Origin: Azonexus sp.
GTDB lineage: Bacteria > Pseudomonadota > Gammaproteobacteria > Burkholderiales > Rhodocyclaceae
Length of the DNA stretch: 64,000 bases
Assembly (NCBI GenBank): GCA_031274715.1
Contig: JAISPT010000011.1
Span: 1-64,000 of the forward strand
Direction of reading: 5' to 3'
In this document: one piece after another, positions 52,514 to 59,990 of the stretch
Position numbering within the stretch: the first letter of the stretch is position 1
Layout: each line of letters opens with the position of its first letter
Notes under the pieces: model-generated
Databases searched by the model: none
Told to the model about the DNA's origin: nothing
Seen by the model: the letters and a program-made list of their open reading frames with translations, nothing else
Position numbers and translations under genes: made by a program

Positions 52514-53004
52514 GACATCTATTCGCTGTCCTATCCCTGGCCTTGTTCACGCAACTCGGCCAGGCCGATGAACAACCGTCGTCGGAACCGCTGTTTGCGG
52601 CAACGCTCACCGATGTCAACGACCAGCCGGTGGCCCTCTCCCGCTATCAGGGCAAACCGTTGGTGGTCAACTTCTGGGCCCGCTGGTGCGGCCCCTGCAA
52701 GGCCGAGATTCCCGAGCTGATCGCGTTCCGCCAAGCCCACAAGGGCCAGGTCGAGGTCCTCGGCATCGGTATCGAGGACCGCGCCGAGCCAGTCAAGGAT
52801 TTCGCCAAGGCCTACGAGATGGACTACCCGGTGTTCGTCGCCAAGGAGCAGGGCATTCCGCTGATGAAGGCGCTCGGCAACGCCAAGGCGGGCCTGCCCT
52901 ACACGCTGTTCATCGACCGCCACGGCAAGGTCGTGCACAAGAGGATGGGCTTGTTGAAAGAGGCCGATTTCGCCGCCGCCACCCCGGCATTGCTGGCGAA
53001 ATAA
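52510..53004 (+). CDS. TlpA/ResA-type periplasmic thioredoxin
   Basis: 164 residues from TTG 52510, coupled to nosY (TTGA). Signal peptide (LFAVLSLALFTQLGQAD), then an AhpC/TSA-like thioredoxin fold with WARWCGPCK (Cys60, Cys63) and cis-Pro in AGLPYTLFIDRHG. Such proteins reduce disulphides in apocytochromes, or copper-site cysteines in CuA proteins such as NosZ and CoxB. Its place at the end of the nos cluster fits the latter. Confidence 0.88.
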   Translation: MRHLFAVLSLALFTQLGQADEQPSSEPLFAATLTDVNDQPVALSRYQGKPLVVNFWARWCGPCKAEIPELIAFRQAHKGQVEVLGIGIEDRAEPVKDFAKAYEMDYPVFVAKEQGIPLMKALGNAKAGLPYTLFIDRHGKVVHKRMGLLKEADFAAATPALLAK

Positions 53005-53037
53005 GCCGGTCGTTCCGGGCGGCCATCCTGGCCGCGT

Positions 53038-53412
53038 TCAGCGCAGCCAGGCGGTCAGCGCCAGCAGTAGTGCGGCGGCATTGCCGGCGGCCAGCCAGAG
53101 CAGGCGCCGGCGATGGGTTTCGATATGCGCGATCAGTTGCGCGTTCTGCTCGGCCAGCGCCCGAATCACTTCCGACGAAGCCAGCATCTGGCCGTGCAGC
53201 ACCTCGACCTGGGCCCGCAGCGCCGCCAGTTGCGCCGCCGGACTCTGTTCCGCAGCGGCGGTGCCGGCGGCACCCTGCATATTCCCGCCCTCGCCACTCT
53301 TACTGGCGACCTTGCGCCATAGCTTGCGGGCACCATCGGCCACCGCCGGCGCATTGCGGATCACGTCTGTCCACGGAACGTTCTGCAGTATCGTCATCCA
53401 GCCCAGGGCCAT
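53038..53412 (-). CDS. Coiled-coil tail-anchored protein of unknown function
   Basis: 124 residues. Soluble N-terminal part (MTILQNVPWTDVIRNAPAVA, then DGARKLWRKVA), a coiled coil (~60-100, LAALRAQVEVLHGQMLASSE) and one C-terminal helix (LLWLAAGNAAALLLALTAWL). It looks like a tail-anchored inner-membrane protein. The VPWTDVIxNAPxVADGARKLW pattern looks conserved to me, but I cannot name a family. Convergent with the thioredoxin gene. Confidence 0.6.
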   Translation of the reverse strand: MALGWMTILQNVPWTDVIRNAPAVADGARKLWRKVASKSGEGGNMQGAAGTAAAEQSPAAQLAALRAQVEVLHGQMLASSEVIRALAEQNAQLIAHIETHRRRLLWLAAGNAAALLLALTAWLR

Positions 53413-53534
53413 CGTCTCTCCTTGTTATGTCTGCCTGCGCGGCGAGGAACAAAGTACCGGAAAACGTCGGCGACCGACAAACGGTGGTGGCGCTTGGTGT
53501 ATCCGCTCAAGCGGACACGCCAAGGAGATTTCAC

Positions 53535-54485
53535 CTATGAGTAACCGGTAGCCAGCAAGCGCTCCTTGGTGGCGCCGTATTCCTGCTTCAGGCGCGCGAT
53601 CAGGGTGGCGCTCGGCAGCACCTCGTCGATGCTGCCGACCCCCTGACCGGCACCCCAGATATCCCTCCAGGCTATGGCGTCGCGGGCGCTGCCGAAGCTC
53701 ATCGCGGTCTTGTCCTTGAGTGGCAGGTTGTCCGGATCGAGGCCGGCGGCAACGATGCTTTTCCTCAGGTAGTTACCGTGCACGCCGGTGAAGTACGGGG
53801 TGTAGACGACGTCGGCCGCCGTCGATTCGAGGATCGCCTGCTTGTAAGCTTCGACTGCATGTGCTTCGCGAGTGGCGATGAAGCGCGTGCCGATGTAGGC
53901 GAAATCGGCGCCCATGGCCTGCGCGGCGAGGATGGCGCTACCGTTGGTGATGGCTCCGGACAGCGCGATCGGCCCCTGGTAGAACTTGCGGATTTCGCCG
54001 ACCAGGGCGAACGGGCTGAGCGTCCCGGCGTGACCGCCGGCCCCGGCACAGACCAGGATCAGGCCGTCGACACCAGCCTCCAGCGCCTTCTCGGCATGGC
54101 GCACACTGATCACGTCGTGGAAGACCTTGCCGCCATAGGCATGGACCTGCGGCACGATATCGTTCGGCGCGCGCAGGCTGGTGATGATCAGCGGCACCTG
54201 GTGTTTGATGCACAACGCCATGTCGTACTCGAGCCGCTCGTTCGACTGGTGGATGATCTGGTTGACCGCGAACGGCGCGGCCCGCGGATCGTCCGCCAGT
54301 TCGGCCTTGATCCGTGTCAGCCATTCATCGAGCAGTTCCTTCGGTCGGGCGTTGAGTGCCGGGAAGGAGCCGATCAGTCCGCCCCGGCACTGGGCGATGA
54401 CCAGGTCGGGATTGGAGATGATGAACATCGGCGCACAAATGACGGGCAGCGCCAGGTTCTTGTTCAGGGATGCGGGGATGGCCAT
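53535..54485 (-). CDS. Nitronate monooxygenase-like flavin oxidoreductase
   Basis: 316-residue TIM-barrel FMN enzyme of the 2-nitropropane dioxygenase/FabK-like family. Motifs: APMFIISNPDLVIA at the N-terminus, CAGAGGHAGTLSPFAL with the catalytic His, GADFAYIGTRF phosphate-binding region and GQGVGSIDEV near the end. It directly follows fadD (ATG adjacent to its stop). In fatty-acid operons such enzymes are often annotated as enoyl reductases or nitronate monooxygenases; the true substrate is open. Confidence 0.85.
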   Translation of the reverse strand: MAIPASLNKNLALPVICAPMFIISNPDLVIAQCRGGLIGSFPALNARPKELLDEWLTRIKAELADDPRAAPFAVNQIIHQSNERLEYDMALCIKHQVPLIITSLRAPNDIVPQVHAYGGKVFHDVISVRHAEKALEAGVDGLILVCAGAGGHAGTLSPFALVGEIRKFYQGPIALSGAITNGSAILAAQAMGADFAYIGTRFIATREAHAVEAYKQAILESTAADVVYTPYFTGVHGNYLRKSIVAAGLDPDNLPLKDKTAMSFGSARDAIAWRDIWGAGQGVGSIDEVLPSATLIARLKQEYGATKERLLATGYS

Positions 54486-56147
54486 TCAGGCTCCTTCTTT
54501 CAAAGCGCGGCGCAGAATCTTGCCGACGTTGGTACGCGGCAGGTCGTCGCGGAATTCGACATGCTTGGGAATCTTGTAACCCGTGAGCAGGCCGCGGCAA
54601 TGCGCGATCAGCGCTTTCTCGGTGACTGTCGGGTCCTGGCGCACGACGAAAATCTTCACCGCCTCGCCGGAACGCTCGTCCGGCACACTGATTGCGGCCA
54701 CGTCACGCACTCCGGGGTGCAAGGCCACTGCCTCCTCAACCTCGTTCGGATAGACGTTAAAACCGGAGACCAGAATCATGTCTTTCTTGCGGTCGACCAG
54801 GAAAACATAGCCCTGGGCATCGACGTAGCCGATATCGCCGGTGCGCAGGAAGCCGTCCTGGTAGAAGACGTTCTCGGTCTCGTCCGGGCGCTGCCAGTAA
54901 CCTTTCATCACCTGCGGGCCACGGACACAGATTTCGCCGACCTGGGTCGCCGGCACCTCATTGCCGAGATCGTCGCGGATCGATACCTCGGTCGAGGAAA
55001 TGGGCAGGCCGATGGCGCCGTTGAATTTTTTCATGTCCAGCGGATTGATGGTCACCGCTGGCGAGGTCTCGGTCAGCCCGTAGGCTTGCAACAGTGGAAT
55101 GCCGACGACCTGCTGCCAGCGGTCGGCGACCGACTCCTGGACCGCCATGCCGCCGCCCAACGAGACGTTCATGGTCGAGAAGTCGAGCCTGGCGAAATTC
55201 GGGTGGTCGAGCAGCGCGTTGAACAGCGTGTTGACCCCGCTCAGCGCGGTCACCGGGTATTTGCTCCATTCCTTGATAAAACCAGGGATGTCGCGCGGAT
55301 CGACGATCAGCAGATTGCGCGCGCCGATCATCAGGAACAGCAGGCAGTTCGCCGTCAGCGCGAAGATGTGGTACAGCGGCAGCGCGGTGACGATGAATTC
55401 CTGTCCCGGCCGCAACACCGGCTTGACCCAGGCATGCGCCTGCGTGACGTTGGCGGCGATGTTGCCGTGCGTCAGCATCGCCCCCTTGGAAACGCCGGTA
55501 GTACCGCCGGTGTATTGCAGGAAGGCCAAATCGTCGTGAGCCAACGCCACCGCCTTGAAGCCGTGGCGACGGCCGGCGGCCAGTACCGCCTTGAAGCCAA
55601 TGGCCGCCGGCAGCTTCCACGCCGGCACCAATCTCTTGACGTAGCGGACGACGAAATTGACCACCGTCCCCTTCAGCGCCCCGAGCAGCTCGCCCATTGG
55701 CGTCACCAGCACATGCCGGATCGCGGTGCGGCCGATCACCTGCTCCAGCGTGCGGGCAAAATTCTCGACGATGACGATGGCCACCGCGCCGGAATCCTTC
55801 AACTGGTGCTCCAGTTCACGCGGCTTGTACAGCGGGTTGCAGTTGATCACCACACATCCGGCGCGTAGCGTGCCAAACAGCGCCACCGGATATTGCAGCA
55901 GGTTGGGCATCATCAGCGCCACCCGCTCGCCCTTGCCTAGCCCTAGCGATTGCAGCCAACCGGCGAAAGCCCGGCTTGCCTCGTCAAGCTCACGGTAGGT
56001 CATCTCCTGGCCCAGGCTGATGTAGGCCACCTGGTCGGCATAGGTGGCGCAAGCCTGCTCGAACAGCGCGACCAGCGACGGCACATGGCCGATGCTGATT
56101 GCCGGCGGAATGCCTTGGGGATAACTCTTCAGCCAGATTTTCTCCAT
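54486..56147 (-). CDS. fadD: Long-chain fatty-acid-CoA ligase
   Basis: 553-residue adenylate-forming enzyme. P-loop-like YTGGTTGVSKGAMLTH, the AMP-binding YGLTETSPAV, YWQRPDETENVFYQDGFLRT, the hinge/ATP Asp in RTGDIGYVD, and VSGFNVYPNEVEE. Size and similarity match E. coli FadD. It activates free fatty acids to acyl-CoA at the inner membrane. Starts 19 bases after the stop of a truncated 3-hydroxyacyl-CoA dehydrogenase, and is followed by the flavin oxidoreductase. Confidence 0.93.
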   Translation of the reverse strand: MEKIWLKSYPQGIPPAISIGHVPSLVALFEQACATYADQVAYISLGQEMTYRELDEASRAFAGWLQSLGLGKGERVALMMPNLLQYPVALFGTLRAGCVVINCNPLYKPRELEHQLKDSGAVAIVIVENFARTLEQVIGRTAIRHVLVTPMGELLGALKGTVVNFVVRYVKRLVPAWKLPAAIGFKAVLAAGRRHGFKAVALAHDDLAFLQYTGGTTGVSKGAMLTHGNIAANVTQAHAWVKPVLRPGQEFIVTALPLYHIFALTANCLLFLMIGARNLLIVDPRDIPGFIKEWSKYPVTALSGVNTLFNALLDHPNFARLDFSTMNVSLGGGMAVQESVADRWQQVVGIPLLQAYGLTETSPAVTINPLDMKKFNGAIGLPISSTEVSIRDDLGNEVPATQVGEICVRGPQVMKGYWQRPDETENVFYQDGFLRTGDIGYVDAQGYVFLVDRKKDMILVSGFNVYPNEVEEAVALHPGVRDVAAISVPDERSGEAVKIFVVRQDPTVTEKALIAHCRGLLTGYKIPKHVEFRDDLPRTNVGKILRRALKEGA

Positions 56148-56166
56148 GCTGCTCTCCTCCTCTCCC

Positions 56167-56361
56167 TCAGCCCAGCGGCGCTAGGTCGAGCATTCTCAAG
56201 CCGTCGAGCGCCCTAGTGACGATGCCGTTCCGGTCGCCCTCCCTGGCCGGCAGGTCGAACAGCACCACCGGCACATTGGCGTTGGCCAGCTGGGCGGCGA
56301 TCTGCACGCCCATGACCCCGGCGCCGAGCACCGCCGCCTTCCTGAAGATCAGCTTGTCCAA
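56167..56361 (-). pseudogene. Truncated 3-hydroxyacyl-CoA dehydrogenase (N-terminal fragment)
   Basis: 64 residues containing only the NAD-binding start of a FadB/FadN-type 3-hydroxyacyl-CoA dehydrogenase: KAAVLGAGVMGVQIAAQLAN then VPVVLFDLPAREGD and NGIVTRALDGL. Complete proteins run to about 700-800 residues, with the substrate-binding and sometimes hydratase parts. Here a stop follows LDLAPLG and fadD begins 19 bases later, so more than 600 codons are missing. Probably a deletion within an old beta-oxidation operon; the promoter may still drive fadD. Confidence 0.75.
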
Positions 56362-56545
56362 GCTTGTCTCCTTTCACTGCTCTACGAGCACCCCCACCGG
56401 CAAGCTTTCCCCTTGCCGGAACAGCTTATCGCCGAATCCGGTGCGACAAAACATGCAAAATGGAAAATAGTGGCGAACCGGCGGCCGAGTGTAGACTTTG
56501 TGCCCATCGCCCGTTCTCATCTGCCGCCTGCACAAGTCGACCGTC

Positions 56546-57571
56546 ATGACATCGCTCGCCATTCTTCTCACCGGATTCTCGATATTTTGCGCCATGAGCC
56601 TGGCGTTGACTCATTTCTCCAGCGATCACTACCGCGATCAGCCCTTGTCGAGAAGCATGGGGCTGCTTCTGCTGCTGGCCTTGGGTGGCATGCAACTAGC
56701 CCACTTCGCTTGGCTCCATCTCGATCAGCCGTGGTTCGCCGCGCCGCCCTATCGCATCGCCCTATTTACCGTGGCGCCAGCGTTTTTCCTGTTCAGCCGG
56801 CCTTTGCTGCAACCGGCCCTCCCGCCGACCACTGGCCCCTGGCTACTGGTACATGCCTTGCCCGCCGCCGTCAGCCCGTGGCTTTCCGCCGACATTGCAT
56901 TGCCGCTAGCCTTCGCCATCGGCGCCGGTTACCTGTTGTGGCTGGCGCACAGCCTGTACGCGCTGCGCCACGAACGCGCCCGCTTTCATCGCGAAATCCT
57001 GCTGCTCGGGGGCGTCTTTGTCATCGCCATCGTTGCCTCGCTGCTCGGCTTCATGCAGGCAGCACGACCCGAAAAGTGGTTCTTCAGCCTATACGCGATT
57101 GCCATCGGCACGGCCTTTCTGCTGGTTCAGACGGCGCTCGGCAGGCGGCCACAATTGGCAACCGAGGTCAGTGAAGTGGCGCAGGCGGTTTACGCCAATT
57201 CGACCCTGACTCATGTCGACTGCGCCGCCGTCCTGACCAACCTCGACACACTGGTGCGCGACGAGCGAATCCACCTCGACGCGGAATTGAGCCTGCCGAA
57301 GCTGGCTAAGCGTCTCGGGCTGACGCCCCATCAATTGTCGGAATTGATGAATGCACACTTGGGCAAGGGGTTTTCCCGCTACCTCCGAGAACTGCGGATC
57401 GAGGCGGCCAAGGCCATGCTGTGCGCCGAACCCTCGGCCTCGGTCCTGTCGGTCGGACTCAACGTCGGCTTCACCTCGCAATCCAATTTCTACGAGGCAT
57501 TTCGCGAAATCGAAGGAATGACGCCGGGCCAGTACCGCAAGCTGCACAGCCGCTCCGCCACCACGACCTAA
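56546..57571 (+). CDS. AraC-family regulator with membrane N-terminal domain
   Basis: 341 residues from ATG 56546. Six to seven hydrophobic helices (~5-220: ILLTGFSIFCAMSLALTHF ... LYAIAIGTAFLLVQTAL) are followed by a C-terminal AraC DNA-binding domain (~240-335) with LPKLAKRLGLTPHQLSELMN and VLSVGLNVGFTSQSNFYEAF. Membrane-embedded AraC regulators respond to envelope or lipid signals. Divergent from the truncated dehydrogenase/fadD operon and upstream of the four-gene epimerase operon, so either could be its target. Confidence 0.87.
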   Translation: MTSLAILLTGFSIFCAMSLALTHFSSDHYRDQPLSRSMGLLLLLALGGMQLAHFAWLHLDQPWFAAPPYRIALFTVAPAFFLFSRPLLQPALPPTTGPWLLVHALPAAVSPWLSADIALPLAFAIGAGYLLWLAHSLYALRHERARFHREILLLGGVFVIAIVASLLGFMQAARPEKWFFSLYAIAIGTAFLLVQTALGRRPQLATEVSEVAQAVYANSTLTHVDCAAVLTNLDTLVRDERIHLDAELSLPKLAKRLGLTPHQLSELMNAHLGKGFSRYLRELRIEAAKAMLCAEPSASVLSVGLNVGFTSQSNFYEAFREIEGMTPGQYRKLHSRSATTT

Positions 57572-57578
57572 ACGCCGG

Positions 57579-57606
57579 CTGTTCCAGAATCATCATTCTG
57601 GAACAG
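57579..57606. promoter_or_regulatory. 12-bp perfect inverted repeat between the AraC gene and the next operon
   Basis: CTGTTCCAGAAT and ATTCTGGAACAG are separated by CATC. There is no T-run after it, and it starts seven bases after the AraC-type gene's stop. It may be a terminator, but the symmetry and AT-centred core also suit an operator for the downstream operon. Confidence 0.5.
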
Positions 57607-57664
57607 GAAAACGCTCCGTTGCGATAGAAACGGAAGCCAGGCACGGCTCCGAAACGGAGACTGA

Positions 57665-57689
57665 GGACTCCACCACCCATCGGGAGTCC
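57665..57689 (+). promoter_or_regulatory. Hairpin that masks the ribosome site of the membrane-protein gene
   Basis: GGACTCC (57665-57671) pairs with GGAGTCC (57683-57689) across an 11-base loop. The 3' arm contains the Shine-Dalgarno GGGAG (57682-57686) for ATG 57693, so in mRNA the ribosome site would be hidden unless the hairpin opens. Confidence 0.4.
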
Positions 57690-57692
57690 TTG

Positions 57693-58037
57693 ATGAATGC
57701 CTATTTCTTCCTGCTTGCCGAACTCGCCGTCAGCATCGCGGTCAGCCTGGCCGCGCTGCGCGTGCTGTCCCAGCCGCTGGTCGATATCCTGTGCCGAATC
57801 TGCCCGGACAAGCAGGCGGCGATCTTCTGGCAGAGCTACACCAAAGTCATGCTGATACTCGCCCCTCTGCTGCTGGTGCTGGGCGTCGATCTGCTCACCC
57901 CCTTCCGCGATCCGCTGGACAGCCTGCGCCTGGCGCTGATAGCGGTGCTCGGCGGCTTGCTGCTCGCCCTACATGCGGTCGGCAAACACCTCGGCCGCTT
58001 TGTCGTCGTGCCGCCAGCCATGCGGAGCGGATCATGA
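57693..58037 (+). CDS. Small membrane protein, first gene of the epimerase operon
   Basis: 114 residues with three hydrophobic segments: YFFLLAELAVSIAVSLAAL (~4-22), VMLILAPLLLVLGVDLL (~52-68) and ALIAVLGGLLLALHAVG (~80-98). A Cys-containing loop (DILCRICPDKQA) sits between helices one and two. TTG 57690 is a possible alternative start. Overlaps the epimerase gene by ATGA. Family not recognised. Confidence 0.65.
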   Translation: MNAYFFLLAELAVSIAVSLAALRVLSQPLVDILCRICPDKQAAIFWQSYTKVMLILAPLLLVLGVDLLTPFRDPLDSLRLALIAVLGGLLLALHAVGKHLGRFVVVPPAMRSGS

Positions 58038-58900
58038 ACGTCCTGCTCACCGGCGCCAGCGGCTTCATCGGCCGCAACCTCGTGGCAGCGCTGACCCATG
58101 CCGGGCACCAAGTCAGGCCGGCGATGCGTAGCAACGGCATCGATTTTCGCCGCATGCTGGCGCCAGCCGATTGGCTACCGCACCTGCGGGGCATCGATGC
58201 GGTCATCAACTGTGTCGGCATCATCGGTGAGAACGCCGGCCAGAAATTCCAGCCGCTCCACGCCGAAGCACCGGCCGCACTGTTCCGCGCCTGCGCTACA
58301 ACCGGCGTCCGGCGCGTGATCCAGATCTCCGCTCTCGGCGCAGATAACACGGCTTTCTTCGCCTATCACCGGAGCAAGCGCGCCGCCGACGATTGCTTGC
58401 GCGGCCTCGATCTCGACTGGTTCGTGTTGCGTCCGTCGCTGATCTACGGCCGAGGCGGCGGCAGCGCCGAATGGCTGCTGCGCCTGGCGGCATGGCCGTT
58501 GCTTCCGGCACTCGACGACGGGCAGCAGGCTTTGCAGCCGGTTCATATCAACGATGTCGTCGCCACCGTCCTGCGCTGTCTGGTTGCGACGACAGCCAGG
58601 CAGACGCTGGACATCGTCGGTCCCGAGACCTTCACCTTCGTCGACTGGTTGCAAAAAATGCGCGCGGCCCGTGGGCTGGGCCGCGCTCCCGTGCTGCGTA
58701 TCCCCTTCCGCCTGGCGCTGGCACTGACCTGGCTCGGACAAGGCTTGAGCCCAATGCTGCGGACGGACAACCTGCGCATGCTCAAGACCGGCTACCGGGC
58801 CGAGGTCGAACCGCTCGCCGAATTTCTCGGGCGCCTGCCGCTTGGTGCCGAACCGCAGCTGTTCTTTTCCGATGCAATCGAACCTGGGAGCGCAACATGA
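58034..58900 (+). CDS. NAD(P)-dependent epimerase/dehydratase-like protein
   Basis: 288 residues, atypical/extended short-chain dehydrogenase. Rossmann motif TGASGFIGRNL at the N-terminus, INCVGIIGENAG, ISALGADN and FFAYHRSKRAAD (YxxxK-like), then LRPSLIYGRGGGS. It resembles NDUFA9/complex-I-type and sugar-epimerase-like SDRs. The C-terminal third carries a hydrophobic patch. Coupled to both neighbours; joint function unknown. Confidence 0.82.
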   Translation: MNVLLTGASGFIGRNLVAALTHAGHQVRPAMRSNGIDFRRMLAPADWLPHLRGIDAVINCVGIIGENAGQKFQPLHAEAPAALFRACATTGVRRVIQISALGADNTAFFAYHRSKRAADDCLRGLDLDWFVLRPSLIYGRGGGSAEWLLRLAAWPLLPALDDGQQALQPVHINDVVATVLRCLVATTARQTLDIVGPETFTFVDWLQKMRAARGLGRAPVLRIPFRLALALTWLGQGLSPMLRTDNLRMLKTGYRAEVEPLAEFLGRLPLGAEPQLFFSDAIEPGSAT

Positions 58901-59376
58901 CCTACACCGCACTCAAGACACTGCACATCCTGAGCATGGTGCTACTGTTCGGTACCGGACTCGGTAGCGCGTTCTACAAATGGATGGCCGACCGCAGCGG
59001 CAATCTCGCGCACATCGCCGTCACCAACCGCCATGTCGTGCTGGCCGACTGGATCTTCACTACGCCGACCGTCATTTTCCAGCCGCTCAGTGGCCTATGG
59101 ATGGTACATCTGCTCGATCTGCCGCTGACCACACCGTGGGTCGCGGCCAGCCTCGGCCTGTACTGCCTGGCCGGCACCTGCTGGCTGCCGGTGGTCTGGC
59201 TGCAGATTCGCATGCGGAACATTGCCGCCGACGCGCTGGCACACCAGTCGGCCTTGCCCCAAAGCTACTGGAAGATGGCGCGCTGTTGGTTCTGGCTCGG
59301 TGTACCCGCCTTCTGCGCGATGGTACTGGTCGTCGCGCTGATGGTCTTCAAGCACCTACCGGGAGCCGGATCATGA
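58897..59376 (+). CDS. DUF2269 family membrane protein
   Basis: 159 residues with four predicted helices, beginning YTALKTLHILSMVLLFGTGL, the DUF2269 start. Conserved polar residues include the H in KTLHIL and the R/H in VTNRHVVLADW, which could bind haem or line a channel. Coupled by ATGA to the epimerase gene and overlapping the next gene. Function unknown. Confidence 0.75.
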   Translation: MTYTALKTLHILSMVLLFGTGLGSAFYKWMADRSGNLAHIAVTNRHVVLADWIFTTPTVIFQPLSGLWMVHLLDLPLTTPWVAASLGLYCLAGTCWLPVVWLQIRMRNIAADALAHQSALPQSYWKMARCWFWLGVPAFCAMVLVVALMVFKHLPGAGS

Positions 59377-59987
59377 AAAGCCTGATGCAAACGGCGCTCG
59401 GCGCCGACTGGGACAAACTGCCGGCAGCCCTGCAAGCGCACTACCGTTTCGGCACGACCACCGACAGCGGACACATGGATATCGAATACCCGCGCTGGAT
59501 GCAGCTCTGCCTGAGCGCACTTCGCTGCCTCGGCGCCCTCGTCGACCGCCGTGGACGGCAGGTCGCCACCGTCGTCGAAAAAGAGGTCATCGGCAATCGC
59601 CAATTCTGGCGGCGAACCCTGACCTACCCCGATGGCCAGACGCGCCACTTCAACAGTTTCTGGGTCGCCACCGGTGACCGTCAGTTCATCGAATTCGTCA
59701 ATCCGCTGCTCGGCCTGCAGATGGCGCCCCGCGTCGAGGACGGGCGGCTTCACTATCGGGGAGTCCGCTTCGTCGTCAAGCTCGGCTCCTGGCTGCTGCC
59801 AATCCCGGAATGGTTGATCCTCGGCCATACGACCATCGTCGAGGAAGCCCTGGACGACTGCCATTTCGCCATGGATTTCCGCATGACGCACCCGCTATTC
59901 GGCCAGTTGTTCCGCTATTCGGGGCAGTTTGAGGCCGCCACGGAGCCGGCCCGCGCAACCGGGGCAGAAACGACGCAAGGAAGGTGA
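59373..59987 (+). CDS. DUF4166 domain protein
   Basis: 204 residues. Recognised by LPAALQAHYRFG, the YPDG-containing stretch TLTYPDGQTRHFNSFWV, LGLQMAPRVEDGRLHY and DDCHFAMDFRMTHPLFGQLF, the pattern of DUF4166. Mostly soluble. In other genomes DUF4166 is found fused to or next to SDR/epimerase domains, matching this operon. Role unknown. Confidence 0.75.
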   Translation: MKSLMQTALGADWDKLPAALQAHYRFGTTTDSGHMDIEYPRWMQLCLSALRCLGALVDRRGRQVATVVEKEVIGNRQFWRRTLTYPDGQTRHFNSFWVATGDRQFIEFVNPLLGLQMAPRVEDGRLHYRGVRFVVKLGSWLLPIPEWLILGHTTIVEEALDDCHFAMDFRMTHPLFGQLFRYSGQFEAATEPARATGAETTQGR

Positions 59988-59990
59988 AGC

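Noticed and set aside
53495..53522. Hairpin GTATCCGCT/AGCGGACAC region
   Set aside because: Imperfect stem with wobble pairs and no T-run; cannot be told from chance in this GC-rich gap.
53537..53551. Tiny ORF (MSNR) behind an excellent AAGGAG ribosome site
   Set aside because: Four codons and convergent into the flavin oxidoreductase gene; possibly the stub of a deleted gene, but nothing more can be supported.
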